A stretch of DNA of 64,000 nucleotides, taken from contig NZ_JACVOP010000001.1 in assembly GCF_018882365.1 (NCBI RefSeq), forward strand, positions 1,363,341 to 1,427,340, read 5' to 3'. Source of the stretch: Polynucleobacter sp. 71A-WALBACH (GTDB lineage Bacteria; Pseudomonadota; Gammaproteobacteria; Burkholderiales; Burkholderiaceae). Shown here piece after piece: positions 29,922-37,700 of the stretch. The position numbers and the translations under genes are program-made. The first letter of the stretch is position 1. The number at the start of each line of letters is the position of its first letter. The notes beneath the pieces were generated by a model, which was not told the origin of the DNA, made no database searches, and saw only the letters and a list, made by a program, of their open reading frames with translations.

Positions 29922-31220
29922 ATGTTATCCGTAATCACCCGTTTTTCCCTGCTCATTTCCCTGGGATTTCTTGCCGGCTATATCGCCTTAATTAATTTAG
30001 GCCCCCTATCTGGAATAGCGGCCGGAATCTTTGTTCTTGCTATTCCATTAATCTATTCCTATATTAATTTAGCGCGCTTAAGAAAATTTACGCTGACCGA
30101 TTCCGTTGAGTCCATGCCATTGCCTAGCGGGTACTGGGAGGAGATTTTTTTCCGACTTCAACGTTTAGTCCGAAACCTTAAGCAAGAAATTAGGACAATA
30201 GAAAAACAGCACGATCGTTTTATTGAAGCATTCCAAGCTTCACCTAATGGCATCGTAATGCTTGATGATCAAGATCAAATTGATTGGTGTAATGCCATTG
30301 CTGAGCGTTTCTTTGATCTCAACTTTAAGCGTGATGCACTGCAAAGAATTAACTTTCTTATTCGCCGCCCCGAGTTTGTTCAGTATCTCTATAGGCGTCA
30401 ATTTGAGGAGCCATTGTTACTTGAGCGCATGGGACCCAGCTCGAACCTCAGTCTGATGTTGCAAGCTTTTCCTTTTGGGGATAAACGCCATCTCTTGCTG
30501 ATCCAGGATGTCACAGATTTACAAAAAGCAGATGCGATGCGGCGAGATTTCGTGGCTAATGTGTCTCATGAAATGCGTACCCCAATTACCGTATTGATGG
30601 GTTTTTTAGAAACGATGCAGTCGCTTGATCTGGATAAAGCACAGCAAAATCAGTATTTTGAGATGATGATGTCTCAGGCTCAGCGAATGAGGAGTTTGGT
30701 AGAGGACTTGTTAACCCTAGCCAATCTTGAGGCTAATACCTTACCAGCGCCAATGCAGGTAATTGATATTCCCACGATCATGGCACTCCTCAAGAATGAT
30801 GCGGAAGCGCTTTCGCAGGGGCGCCACGCGTTTCATTTCAATGTCGCTAGCCAAAGCAATTTGATGGGCGAAGAGCGCGAGATTCTCTCGGCATTTGGGA
30901 ATCTCGTTTCCAATGCGATTCGCTACTCTCCTGATGATGCTTCAGTCAGCGCAAACTGGAGTGTGAATAGCCTTGGTGAGGGTGAATTTTCTGTAACCGA
31001 TACCGGGCCAGGCATTGCTTCAGAGCACCTCTCTCGATTAACTGAGCGGTTTTATCGTGTAGATAGAAGCAGATCTAGGGATACCGGAGGAACTGGATTG
31101 GGATTGGCGATTGTCAAACATATTGCTAATCGCCATCAAGCTCAATTGATTATTGAGAGCGCTCCTGGAAAGGGGAGTACATTTAAGTTGCGCTTTCCAA
31201 AAGAGCGCATTGTGGGTTAG
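29922..31220 (+). CDS. phoR: Phosphate regulon sensor histidine kinase PhoR
   Basis: The 432-residue kinase has two N-terminal TM helices (about 8-26 and 30-50) with almost no periplasmic loop, as in E. coli PhoR. A charged linker and a PAS domain (about 98-200) follow, then the H-box FVANVSHEMRTPITVL with phospho-acceptor His 216. The ATPase domain has the N box GNLVSNAIRYSPD and G boxes TGPGIA and GGTGLGLAIVK. It senses the state of Pst/PhoU and controls PhoB. Confidence 0.95.
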   Translation: MLSVITRFSLLISLGFLAGYIALINLGPLSGIAAGIFVLAIPLIYSYINLARLRKFTLTDSVESMPLPSGYWEEIFFRLQRLVRNLKQEIRTIEKQHDRFIEAFQASPNGIVMLDDQDQIDWCNAIAERFFDLNFKRDALQRINFLIRRPEFVQYLYRRQFEEPLLLERMGPSSNLSLMLQAFPFGDKRHLLLIQDVTDLQKADAMRRDFVANVSHEMRTPITVLMGFLETMQSLDLDKAQQNQYFEMMMSQAQRMRSLVEDLLTLANLEANTLPAPMQVIDIPTIMALLKNDAEALSQGRHAFHFNVASQSNLMGEEREILSAFGNLVSNAIRYSPDDASVSANWSVNSLGEGEFSVTDTGPGIASEHLSRLTERFYRVDRSRSRDTGGTGLGLAIVKHIANRHQAQLIIESAPGKGSTFKLRFPKERIVG

Positions 31221-31235
31221 AAGCGCTTTATCTGT

Positions 31236-31469
31236 TTAATCCTTCTTATCCTTCTTATCTTTTTTATCCTTCTTTTCCTTTTTATCTTTCTTCTTTTTGG
31301 ATTCCTTAGGAAGCTTATCTAGTTGTCCATTGGCATAAAGACACCACACCTTAATTTCCTCGAGAAGCTCATTTAAATCCTCATAGGAGAGATTTTTGAA
31401 GTCTTGCAAGCCAATAGCGCCAGACTCTTGAAGCTGTTTAACAGCATCTTCATATTGGTAATTGCTCAT
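31236..31469 (-). CDS. Small protein with lysine/aspartate-rich repeat tail, unknown function
   Basis: A 77-residue acidic-helical N-terminal part (YEDAVKQLQESGAIGLQDF...EEIKVWCLYANGQLDKLP) is followed by a tail of repeated KKDK units over the last about 20 residues. I do not recognise a family. The gene is convergent with phoR, only 15 bases from its stop, with a possible weak Pho box upstream. The codons of the tail are near-tandem DNA repeats, so its length may vary between strains. Confidence 0.6.
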   Translation of the reverse strand: MSNYQYEDAVKQLQESGAIGLQDFKNLSYEDLNELLEEIKVWCLYANGQLDKLPKESKKKKDKKEKKDKKDKKDKKD

Positions 31470-31507
31470 GGTTTTCTGGGTATATGTTGTTAGAACGGGG
31501 AAATGTT

Positions 31508-31525
31508 AGCAAAGTAATATGACAA
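31508..31525 (-). promoter_or_regulatory. Possible weak PhoB box before the lysine-rich small protein
   Basis: On the minus strand TTGTCAT (6/7) is followed after 4 bases by CTTTGCT (4/7), with the right orientation and about 40 bases before the start codon at 31469. Only one half-site is strong. Confidence 0.3.
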
Positions 31526-31553
31526 ATCTAATATTTCTTGGTTCAGCGGTGAT

Positions 31554-32030
31554 TTAATCTGGATCCGGAGAAATTTCTGAGCCATGCTTGATTCCCGTGA
31601 TCCTGGCCAGCAATCTTTCAAGGGGGCCCCCGATCATAAGAGTGATCAGGATGGCAAAAAGAGAAAGGCCGCCAAGCATGAGCTCTCCAGCCCCGAAGGC
31701 TGCAGCTATGAGGGCGCAAGACCAAATACTGGCCGCAGTGGTAAGTCCGTGAACCCGCTGAGAGCTATGTTCCCGAATAATCACGCCAGCCCCTAGAAAG
31801 CCTAAGCCGGTAATTAATCCCTGTAGGACATGGCTTAGGGCTTGAACATCGACCACCCCCAAGCGACTGATCGACATAACCGCAGTCGCTGATCCAATCG
31901 CAACTAAGGAGTGGGTTCTGATGCCTGCGGATTTATGATGCATCCAGCGATTAAGCCCCAAAATGGTGCCTGCAAGGAGAGCTAAAAAAAGTCGGAGAAT
32001 CATTCCGCTGTAGAGGTCAAAATATTCCAT
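31554..32030 (-). CDS. MgtC/SapB-family membrane protein (short form)
   Basis: This 158-residue protein has about four to five TM helices and the MgtC signature: LALLAGTILGLNRWMHHKSAGIRTHSLVAIGSA in two parts, then GLGFLGAGVIIRE. It lacks the C-terminal ACT-like domain found in the longer paralogue at 39.5 kb. MgtC relatives are linked to low-Mg and low-phosphate physiology. It lies 36 bases after the CorA-type gene and is probably in one operon with it. Confidence 0.85.
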   Translation of the reverse strand: MEYFDLYSGMILRLFLALLAGTILGLNRWMHHKSAGIRTHSLVAIGSATAVMSISRLGVVDVQALSHVLQGLITGLGFLGAGVIIREHSSQRVHGLTTAASIWSCALIAAAFGAGELMLGGLSLFAILITLMIGGPLERLLARITGIKHGSEISPDPD

Positions 32031-32066
32031 ATAGTCCTTATTGCGATATTTCGAATACGCGTTTCA

Positions 32067-33122
32067 TTAAATAATTTTTTTCACCTTAAGGCCAAGATAC
32101 ACTGCTGCACCTGCGAGCGCCATCAGGGTCATGACGATATAGAAGGATTCTTTTAGGCCTGGTAAGTCCTCCATATTCATCCCCATAATGCCAGTGAGCA
32201 GGGTCATTGGCAAAAAGATCACCGTCATCACAGACAAGACTTGTAAATTGCGGGCATTGAATTCTGCTACATGCGCCGCCTGCTCGTCCTGTAATACCTT
32301 GGCCCGATCGTAGAGGTTGGATATTTCTTGAACAAGATAGGACAGTAGATCTACGTCTTCATTTAATCTGAACTTATCATCTTCAGAGAACCAGTAGGGC
32401 AATCGTTTTTGTAGTCTATGCAAAGCAATCAGCTCTGGAGAGAATTGACGTCTTAGGCGACTACATTGAATTCGGATGCGCCCAAGATATTCATGTTCAG
32501 GTAATTCTTTTCCTTTGAGAAGAATTTCTTCTAAATCATCCATTGTTTCAGATAGACGAATTAGGAGTGTTCTTAAGTATTCTGCGCGCAGGTCAATCAG
32601 CTCATGGAACAACTCAATGGTTGAGCGGGGATTTAATAAACCATTTCTTAAGTCAAAACGTAATTTATCAGTTGTTCTCAGGGGGTTATTTCTAAGTGAA
32701 ATCATGAGACGGGGAGTGAGAATGGCCCACAGAGTGCCCAGGCTTGAGTCACTATCGCCCTCGCCAAATTCTTGATGAAAATCATTCATCACCATGAGCA
32801 AGCAATCATCTAGCTTTTCAATGCGCTCAAGTCGGCTACGAGTAACCCCTTCATCAATCATTTCGACAACACGCTCCGGCACTAAGCCAGTGCTTCTGAG
32901 CCAGCGTTGTACTTGGGAATTAGAGAGATTCAGGTGTAGCCAAATCGATAACTTGGGATTATTTAATGCAATCGCAATGTCGACAAGGGGAATCTCATGG
33001 TTATTCCCCTCGTCAGTCATTGCCCAAGCAAATACAACACCGTTGACTGGAAAAGGATGGTTGTTTAATTCATTCACGGATGGTAGTTGTTTATGGCTAA
33101 AAGTTAAATGACTATCGCTCAT
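32067..33122 (-). CDS. CorA/ZntB-family divalent cation transporter
   Basis: The 351-residue protein has a long cytoplasmic alpha/beta domain and two C-terminal TM helices. The pore motif GMN occurs in TGIMGMNMEDLP just after TM1. The acidic/His character and FAWAMTDEGNNHEI-type N terminus are closer to ZntB/CorA-like proteins, so the metal (Mg, Zn or other) is not certain. ATG 33122 is preferred over the upstream in-frame TTG 33143. The downstream neighbour is MgtC-like. Confidence 0.85.
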   Translation of the reverse strand: MSDSHLTFSHKQLPSVNELNNHPFPVNGVVFAWAMTDEGNNHEIPLVDIAIALNNPKLSIWLHLNLSNSQVQRWLRSTGLVPERVVEMIDEGVTRSRLERIEKLDDCLLMVMNDFHQEFGEGDSDSSLGTLWAILTPRLMISLRNNPLRTTDKLRFDLRNGLLNPRSTIELFHELIDLRAEYLRTLLIRLSETMDDLEEILLKGKELPEHEYLGRIRIQCSRLRRQFSPELIALHRLQKRLPYWFSEDDKFRLNEDVDLLSYLVQEISNLYDRAKVLQDEQAAHVAEFNARNLQVLSVMTVIFLPMTLLTGIMGMNMEDLPGLKESFYIVMTLMALAGAAVYLGLKVKKII

Positions 33123-33260
33123 TGTAAGGTGGCGACATTGCAATCGGAGTCATGACACCTCACTGTCTTATTTGACCTCTATGATCTAAACGTGAAAATT
33201 ATTTTGATAGGGATTAGCATCTTTCTATAGGCGCCAATATTTTGTTAATAGGATCTACTT

Positions 33261-33353
33261 ATGAAAAGTCTCATGATTGAATTTCTAGCCACATGGCACG
33301 AGGTGAGGGTGATCTATCGTAATCGGTATGCAAAACATCGACTCGGCAGTTAA
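33261..33353 (+). CDS. Possible 30-residue small protein
   Basis: ATG 33261 has AGGA about 7 bases upstream and opens a frame of 30 codons ending at TAA 33353. The peptide begins MKSLMIEFLATWHEV and ends RYAKHRLGS, basic and aromatic with an amphipathic first half. It fills the intergenic space between the CorA-type gene and the opposing phosphoesterase gene. I recognise no family; support is only the ribosome-binding site and a protein-like composition. Confidence 0.35.
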   Translation: MKSLMIEFLATWHEVRVIYRNRYAKHRLGS

Positions 33354-33366
33354 TTTTTTGGATTCC

Positions 33367-34356
33367 CTATTTTGATTGTGATGGGGTAGAAATATTTTGC
33401 GGCACGATCAATGGTCGAAAGCTAAAAGGACTCGACTCGTTGGCATTGACATGTATTTCGACGGCTTGCACATTCTCTGCTCCCATTACTTCTAGTCTAT
33501 AAACATTCTCTATCAGCTTTCCCTTGCTATTACGAAGGGGCTGATCAATCTTCAGTTGGTGACTGTCACCATGGATGAGTAGGATTGGAATGGGGAGTTT
33601 TTCAGATTGCTCTTGAAGTAGCTCGATCGTATCTTTATACCCGCTAGAGGGGTTGATTGCCAGGTCCGGACTATAGAATATGTCCGCCTGAAATGCGAAA
33701 ATGATTCCTGAATACTTCTTATCTTTCGCCACTTCATATGCGCGATGGATCCAGGCTAAATTTGCCTTATTTCGGGATGCATATTCTTGGTCGGATTCTT
33801 CATCTCGCCCCAGATTATTGTTTGAACCAGGTATATGCAGGCTGACAAAAAGAAAGCCAGCCTTGCTCCACATTGAATTTTCAACATAGCTTGAAAATTC
33901 TGGCATGACATCTGCCTGGCGTTGCAACTTTAATGAAGGCTTACCAAGACTATTGGCATTTAGAAATTGCGTAGAGCGTATGTATTCGAGTCGCTCTAGT
34001 GGGTTATATCCACCAGCCAATACACGATGACAGTCTGTCCACTCGTTATCGCCAATACTATAAATGAGCGGGGCTTTAAAAGAATTAAAGTAAGCAGCCA
34101 TCTTTTTGACATGCTCATTAGTGCAGGGTGTGCTCCCAGATTTTGTATCACCAACAAATATAGAAAAGGCGGGTTTTTGTGTATCAATTGCGCTAATTAA
34201 ACGCTCAAATCGTGGGAAGTCGGCGGGCTGGGAGTAGGGCATATCTCCTAAAGCCACAAATTTAAATGATTGTGAAAGTACGCTTCCTGCAAATAAAAAT
34301 TGTGCGGCCAAAATGATGAGCCCCAGCCTGATTGCGCCAAATTGTGTAATGCCCAT
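33367..34356 (-). CDS. Secreted calcineurin-like metallophosphoesterase
   Basis: A protein of about 329 residues with a signal peptide (about 1-28, ending VLSQS). Metal-binding motifs of the calcineurin-like fold are recognisable: GDMPYS, FVGDTKSG, SIGDNEW and the late LLIHGDSHQL. It is predicted to cleave a phosphoester in the periplasm, plausibly to scavenge phosphate. The start ATG 34356 overlaps the upstream gene's stop by one base (TGATG). The local context (PhoB-controlled neighbours) supports a phosphate role, but the substrate is unknown. Confidence 0.75.
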   Translation of the reverse strand: MGITQFGAIRLGLIILAAQFLFAGSVLSQSFKFVALGDMPYSQPADFPRFERLISAIDTQKPAFSIFVGDTKSGSTPCTNEHVKKMAAYFNSFKAPLIYSIGDNEWTDCHRVLAGGYNPLERLEYIRSTQFLNANSLGKPSLKLQRQADVMPEFSSYVENSMWSKAGFLFVSLHIPGSNNNLGRDEESDQEYASRNKANLAWIHRAYEVAKDKKYSGIIFAFQADIFYSPDLAINPSSGYKDTIELLQEQSEKLPIPILLIHGDSHQLKIDQPLRNSKGKLIENVYRLEVMGAENVQAVEIHVNANESSPFSFRPLIVPQNISTPSQSK

Positions 34357-35198
34357 CAAAACCTCCAAGTTAAGCCAATTTCGGAGCGTGAGGCTCTCAC
34401 GCCAACATTGCTGATCACAATGCCCATATTCTCGGCACTTTGCATATACGATAACCCGATATCAATATCCTCTGTTGGTGAAAAGATGGCTGCCAATAAG
34501 GCATAGTTGGTTAAATATTGCTCGTTACTGGGCGGGTTAGTGGTGAGCCCCACATCTAAAGCCAACTTAAACCCAGGGACCACTGTCCAAACTGGTGCTG
34601 CAGACAAAAAAATGATATTGGTGCGGTTGGGTGAGTCGCTCAACCCAATTAGATAATTAGTGTTGTAGAGAGACTTTGTGTATAGGGCGTTGATGTGTAG
34701 TTCAATGGGGTCCCAGTAACTTGACCCAATCAAGTTGAGTCCGTAGCTGGGAAGTCCGAGGCCCAATCCATGAACTTGTTGTTGCGGTGTCCCTGGCAGC
34801 CCAATGGTTGGCTTGATTGCCAGAGCCCATTTTCCATCACCGTCCTCGGCAAATCGCCATTTAATTGCGATGACTTTATTTGAGGCGGGTGAATAATTTC
34901 CGCGGGGACTCGCAAAGTAGGTGGCGCCCAAGGATAGCTCTGTGTTTTCAGCAATACCTCGAGTGTAAGTTAGTGGAAATGCTTTAGCGCTTCCTCCGCC
35001 AAAGTACTCCTCTCCCGGGGTGGAAATATCTACTGTGTTGGCTGTTCCGCCGCCGTGGCTGGCTGTTTTAAAGAAGTATTGCTCTATTTGGTTACGGTCT
35101 TTAGCAACCGTTCCAGCATCATCTGTATTCAGTGGCTCAAATGCGCAGACGAGCGCTGGTACCAATAGAAGCAGGAGGGCGATGAATCGCATAGCCAA
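34356..35198 (-). CDS. Outer-membrane beta-barrel protein, unknown function
   Basis: The 280-residue protein has a signal peptide (about 1-19, ending VCA-FEP), FEPLNTDDAGTV at the mature start, alternating amphipathic strands and a C-terminal aromatic ending (GLTWRF), all typical of outer-membrane barrels. The start resembles the MetA-pathway/transporter-like barrel families. It is translationally coupled to the phosphoesterase, suggesting an uptake or tethering partner. The promoter lies in the 170-base region shared with the divergent small gene. Confidence 0.65.
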   Translation of the reverse strand: MAMRFIALLLLLVPALVCAFEPLNTDDAGTVAKDRNQIEQYFFKTASHGGGTANTVDISTPGEEYFGGGSAKAFPLTYTRGIAENTELSLGATYFASPRGNYSPASNKVIAIKWRFAEDGDGKWALAIKPTIGLPGTPQQQVHGLGLGLPSYGLNLIGSSYWDPIELHINALYTKSLYNTNYLIGLSDSPNRTNIIFLSAAPVWTVVPGFKLALDVGLTTNPPSNEQYLTNYALLAAIFSPTEDIDIGLSYMQSAENMGIVISNVGVRASRSEIGLTWRF

Positions 35199-35276
35199 AA
35201 AAATGCCATCTAAGTCAATGCTAGAAAGTAACTTACTAATGTGACGAATTTGAGTAAACGACTCTTCCTTGCTGCT

Positions 35277-35312
35277 TTGTCACAAAAGCTTCATTAAATT
35301 GAAACATATAGT
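35277..35312 (+). promoter_or_regulatory. PhoB box candidate before the small ORF and arsC-like gene
   Basis: TTGTCAC (35277-35283) and GCTTCAT (35288-35294) are direct half-sites with 11-bp period. A -10-like TATAGT (35307-35312) follows about 12 bp later. The second half-site is imperfect. Confidence 0.5.
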
Positions 35313-35368
35313 TTTTAGTATCCATGCAAACTATCCCATCTTCATCAGTCCAGAGAGGATCACTCACC

Positions 35369-35545
35369 ATGAAGCTAAAAACGAACTTATCTCAATTGTT
35401 TCGTCAGCCTGATGTCAAATCAGCTCTTCAATATATGGCGTCAGAAAAGCAGATCCATATGACTCCTGCTTGCTCAGTCAAATCAAAAGATAGACCTTTT
35501 TTAGTCGATCGAAAATATGCTTTGCAATTAGATGAAATTATTTAA
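35369..35545 (+). CDS. Small protein of unknown function downstream of a Pho box
   Basis: The 58-residue peptide starts at ATG 35369, preceded by GAGG; a longer in-frame start at 35324 has no ribosome-binding site. It is basic, contains RQPDVKSALQYMASEKQ and a single Cys, and has no signal peptide or TM helix. I do not recognise it. It sits directly after the Pho-box-like promoter and 11 bases before the arsenate-reductase-like gene, so both are probably PhoB-controlled. Confidence 0.55.
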   Translation: MKLKTNLSQLFRQPDVKSALQYMASEKQIHMTPACSVKSKDRPFLVDRKYALQLDEII

Positions 35546-35556
35546 TACTGTTATTA

Positions 35557-36063
35557 ATGACTCGCCCCTATAACATTCTCTTTTTGTGTACTGGTAATTC
35601 TGCGAGATCAATTCTTGCGGAAGCGCTAGCAACCACTTTAAGCCACGGGCGATTTATCGGCTATTCAGCTGGTGCGAAGCCCGTTGGGAAGGTCCATCCA
35701 ATTGCTTTAGATCTCATCAGATCAATGGGCTATCCCTTGCAGTTAGCTCGGAGTAAGAGCTGGGATGAGTTTGGTCGCGAAGGTGCACCTCAGATGGATT
35801 TCATTATTACTTTATGCGATTCTGCGGTCGGAGAAAGTTGCCCCTACTGGCCCGGGCACCCATCGACTGCTCACTGGGGCTTTCCGGATCCCTCCGCTGT
35901 TGAAGCTGGAGACGAGGCGATGCTGTCCGCATTTAAGCAAGTGGAAATCGGTCTTCGCAATAGGATTGAGTTGTTGCTTGATTTGCCCATTGCTCAATTA
36001 GACCGCTCTGAGCTAAGGGATAGACTGCAGACCATTCATCATCGACTGAAGTTTACTAAGTAG
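35557..36063 (+). CDS. Arsenate reductase-like low-molecular-weight phosphatase
   Basis: The 168-residue LMW-PTPase-fold protein has the P-loop LFLCTGNSARS (CX5R). Further Cys occur in ITLCDSAVGESCPYWPGHP, which matches thioredoxin-type ArsC proteins. WGFPDPSAVEAG supplies the general-acid Asp. It would reduce arsenate to arsenite, or dephosphorylate proteins. Its place in the phosphate island makes sense because arsenate enters through Pst when phosphate is scarce. No arsR or arsenite exporter is adjacent. Confidence 0.8.
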   Translation: MTRPYNILFLCTGNSARSILAEALATTLSHGRFIGYSAGAKPVGKVHPIALDLIRSMGYPLQLARSKSWDEFGREGAPQMDFIITLCDSAVGESCPYWPGHPSTAHWGFPDPSAVEAGDEAMLSAFKQVEIGLRNRIELLLDLPIAQLDRSELRDRLQTIHHRLKFTK

Positions 36064-36124
36064 TTTGGTGATTCCATGATCAAGACCTGTAATAATAGGC
36101 TGATTATTCCCTTGTGAATCTCGT

Positions 36125-37603
36125 ATGTCAGTCACATTAAAAGTATCAAAATCTAAATTACGATCTCAGTCTGCTGAGAAGATTGCCACTCTTGTTCCAG
36201 TCGAATCATATCAACACTCAAAGCGCCCCAGCATTAAAAAACGCTTCAGTAATGGCAGGGCTTTACGTAAAAAGGTAAGCCATGTAGAACAGGGCATTTA
36301 TACCCCACCCAAAGATCGAATCGGTCCGATTGAAGTTTTAGAAAACCAAGCTAAGCAACGCATTAAATCCCTTATCCCGATTCGTTATGAGCGAATGTTG
36401 CAATCGCCTTTCGCCTTTTATCGTGGGGGCGCCGCAATCATGGCGCAAGACTTGGCAATTCAACCCACTACTGATATTACGGTTCAACTTTGCGGTGATA
36501 TGCATGTATCCAATTTTGGATTATTTGGTACCGCAGAGCATCGACTCGTATTTGGAATCAACGATTTTGATGAAACCCTGCCAGGAAGTTGGGAGTGGGA
36601 TCTCAAGCGATTAGTTGCAAGTGCCGTAATTGCCTGTGAGGCGCTTGGTGGCAGCCAAGACCTTGGCAAAAAATTGGTTTACCGAATCAGCTCTGAATAC
36701 CAAAAGCGTATGGCCCAGTATGCCCAGATGCCTTACTTGGATCTCGCCCAACAATTTATTGGTGAGAAGGATATCCGCAAACACTTCAATAGTGTTCATC
36801 AAAAGAAATTAGATGCCTATCTTAAGGAAACTAAAGGTCAAAACAATATTCAAGTTCTTGAGAAGCTAACCACCTTGGTTGGAAAAAATCGCAAAATTAT
36901 TAATAAGCCTCCGCTGATTGATCATTTCGACAAGTCAATACATGGCATCCCAATGGCTGGTTTAGTTGAAAAAGCACTTTTCAATTACAGCTCAACTTTG
37001 CTGGCCGATCGACAGGTTTTATTCCAGCGATACAACTTGCAGGATTTCGCTGGAAAAGTGGTTGGCATAGGTAGTGTGGGAACCACTTGCATGGTTTTAT
37101 ATTTTGTCGGGGATAGCCCAAAAGACCCTCTTTTTTTGCAATACAAAGAGGCCCAAGAGTCTGTATTGACACCATACTTAGGTAAATCGGCCTACTCTAA
37201 TATGGGTCATCGAGTTGTGGCAGGGCAGAGATTGCTTCAGGGTGCGCCAGATATATTTTTAAGCCCTGGATATATACAAGATGGCAGCATCAAAGTGCAG
37301 GAGTTCTATCTGCGCCAGTTAAGAGATATGAAAGGCGGTATTGATGTTGGTCCTGGGGGTGTTTCGCTTAAGAATTTCCCTGATTATGCAAAATTATTTG
37401 GTTGGGCTCTAGCCCTTGGTCATGCCCGCTCTGGGGATGCCGCCATGATCTCTGGGTATTGCGGCCAGTCAAAAGCCTTTGATGAGGCGATGTATCGTTT
37501 TGCCACGTCTTACGCTAAGCAGAACCAGGCTGATTACGAGGTGTTCTGTGATGCGGTAAAAAGCGGTCAAATTGAAGTGGCTAAGAAGAAGGCTGCACTT
37601 TAA
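36125..37603 (+). CDS. DUF2252-family protein
   Basis: A 492-residue protein of the DUF2252 (COG4320) family. Family features are RMLQSPFAFYRGGAAIMAQDL, CGDMHVSNFG, GINDFDETLPG and WEWDLKRLVAS; GDMHxxNFG and NDFDE resemble the catalytic and metal loops of aminoglycoside-phosphotransferase-like kinases. No substrate is known. A basic N-terminal about 60-residue leader precedes the domain. It lies between the arsC-like gene and phoA; a weak CTGTAAT half-site at 36087 precedes it. Confidence 0.85.
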   Translation: MSVTLKVSKSKLRSQSAEKIATLVPVESYQHSKRPSIKKRFSNGRALRKKVSHVEQGIYTPPKDRIGPIEVLENQAKQRIKSLIPIRYERMLQSPFAFYRGGAAIMAQDLAIQPTTDITVQLCGDMHVSNFGLFGTAEHRLVFGINDFDETLPGSWEWDLKRLVASAVIACEALGGSQDLGKKLVYRISSEYQKRMAQYAQMPYLDLAQQFIGEKDIRKHFNSVHQKKLDAYLKETKGQNNIQVLEKLTTLVGKNRKIINKPPLIDHFDKSIHGIPMAGLVEKALFNYSSTLLADRQVLFQRYNLQDFAGKVVGIGSVGTTCMVLYFVGDSPKDPLFLQYKEAQESVLTPYLGKSAYSNMGHRVVAGQRLLQGAPDIFLSPGYIQDGSIKVQEFYLRQLRDMKGGIDVGPGGVSLKNFPDYAKLFGWALALGHARSGDAAMISGYCGQSKAFDEAMYRFATSYAKQNQADYEVFCDAVKSGQIEVAKKKAAL

Positions 37604-37624
37604 TTCTGAGATTTGATTGGATTA

Positions 37625-37658
37625 CTGTCACATTACTGTCATTAAGAGTGTCCATATT
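37625..37658 (+). promoter_or_regulatory. PhoB box and -10 of the alkaline phosphatase gene
   Basis: CTGTCAC (37625-37631) and CTGTCAT (37636-37642), 11 bp apart, are essentially perfect matches to the E. coli Pho box. A -10-like CATATT (37653-37658) follows at 10 bp. This is the best PhoB site in the window. Confidence 0.85.
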
Positions 37659-37700
37659 CGATAGTTGCATCTTTAACCTCTCATTGACTGATTTGTGACT

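Noticed and set aside
31238-31300. Tandem TTATCCTTC repeats as a non-coding repeat
   Set aside because: They encode the KKDK tail of the small protein on the minus strand, with an open frame and normal N-terminal part.
33152-33180. GTGTCAT/CTGTCTT half-sites between the CorA-type gene and the small ORF
   Set aside because: No partner half-site with 11-bp spacing scores above 3/7 in either direction.
36087-36104. CTGTAAT-AATA-GGCTGAT before the DUF2252 gene as Pho box
   Set aside because: The second half-site matches only 3/7; it is mentioned as weak in the gene entry but not called.
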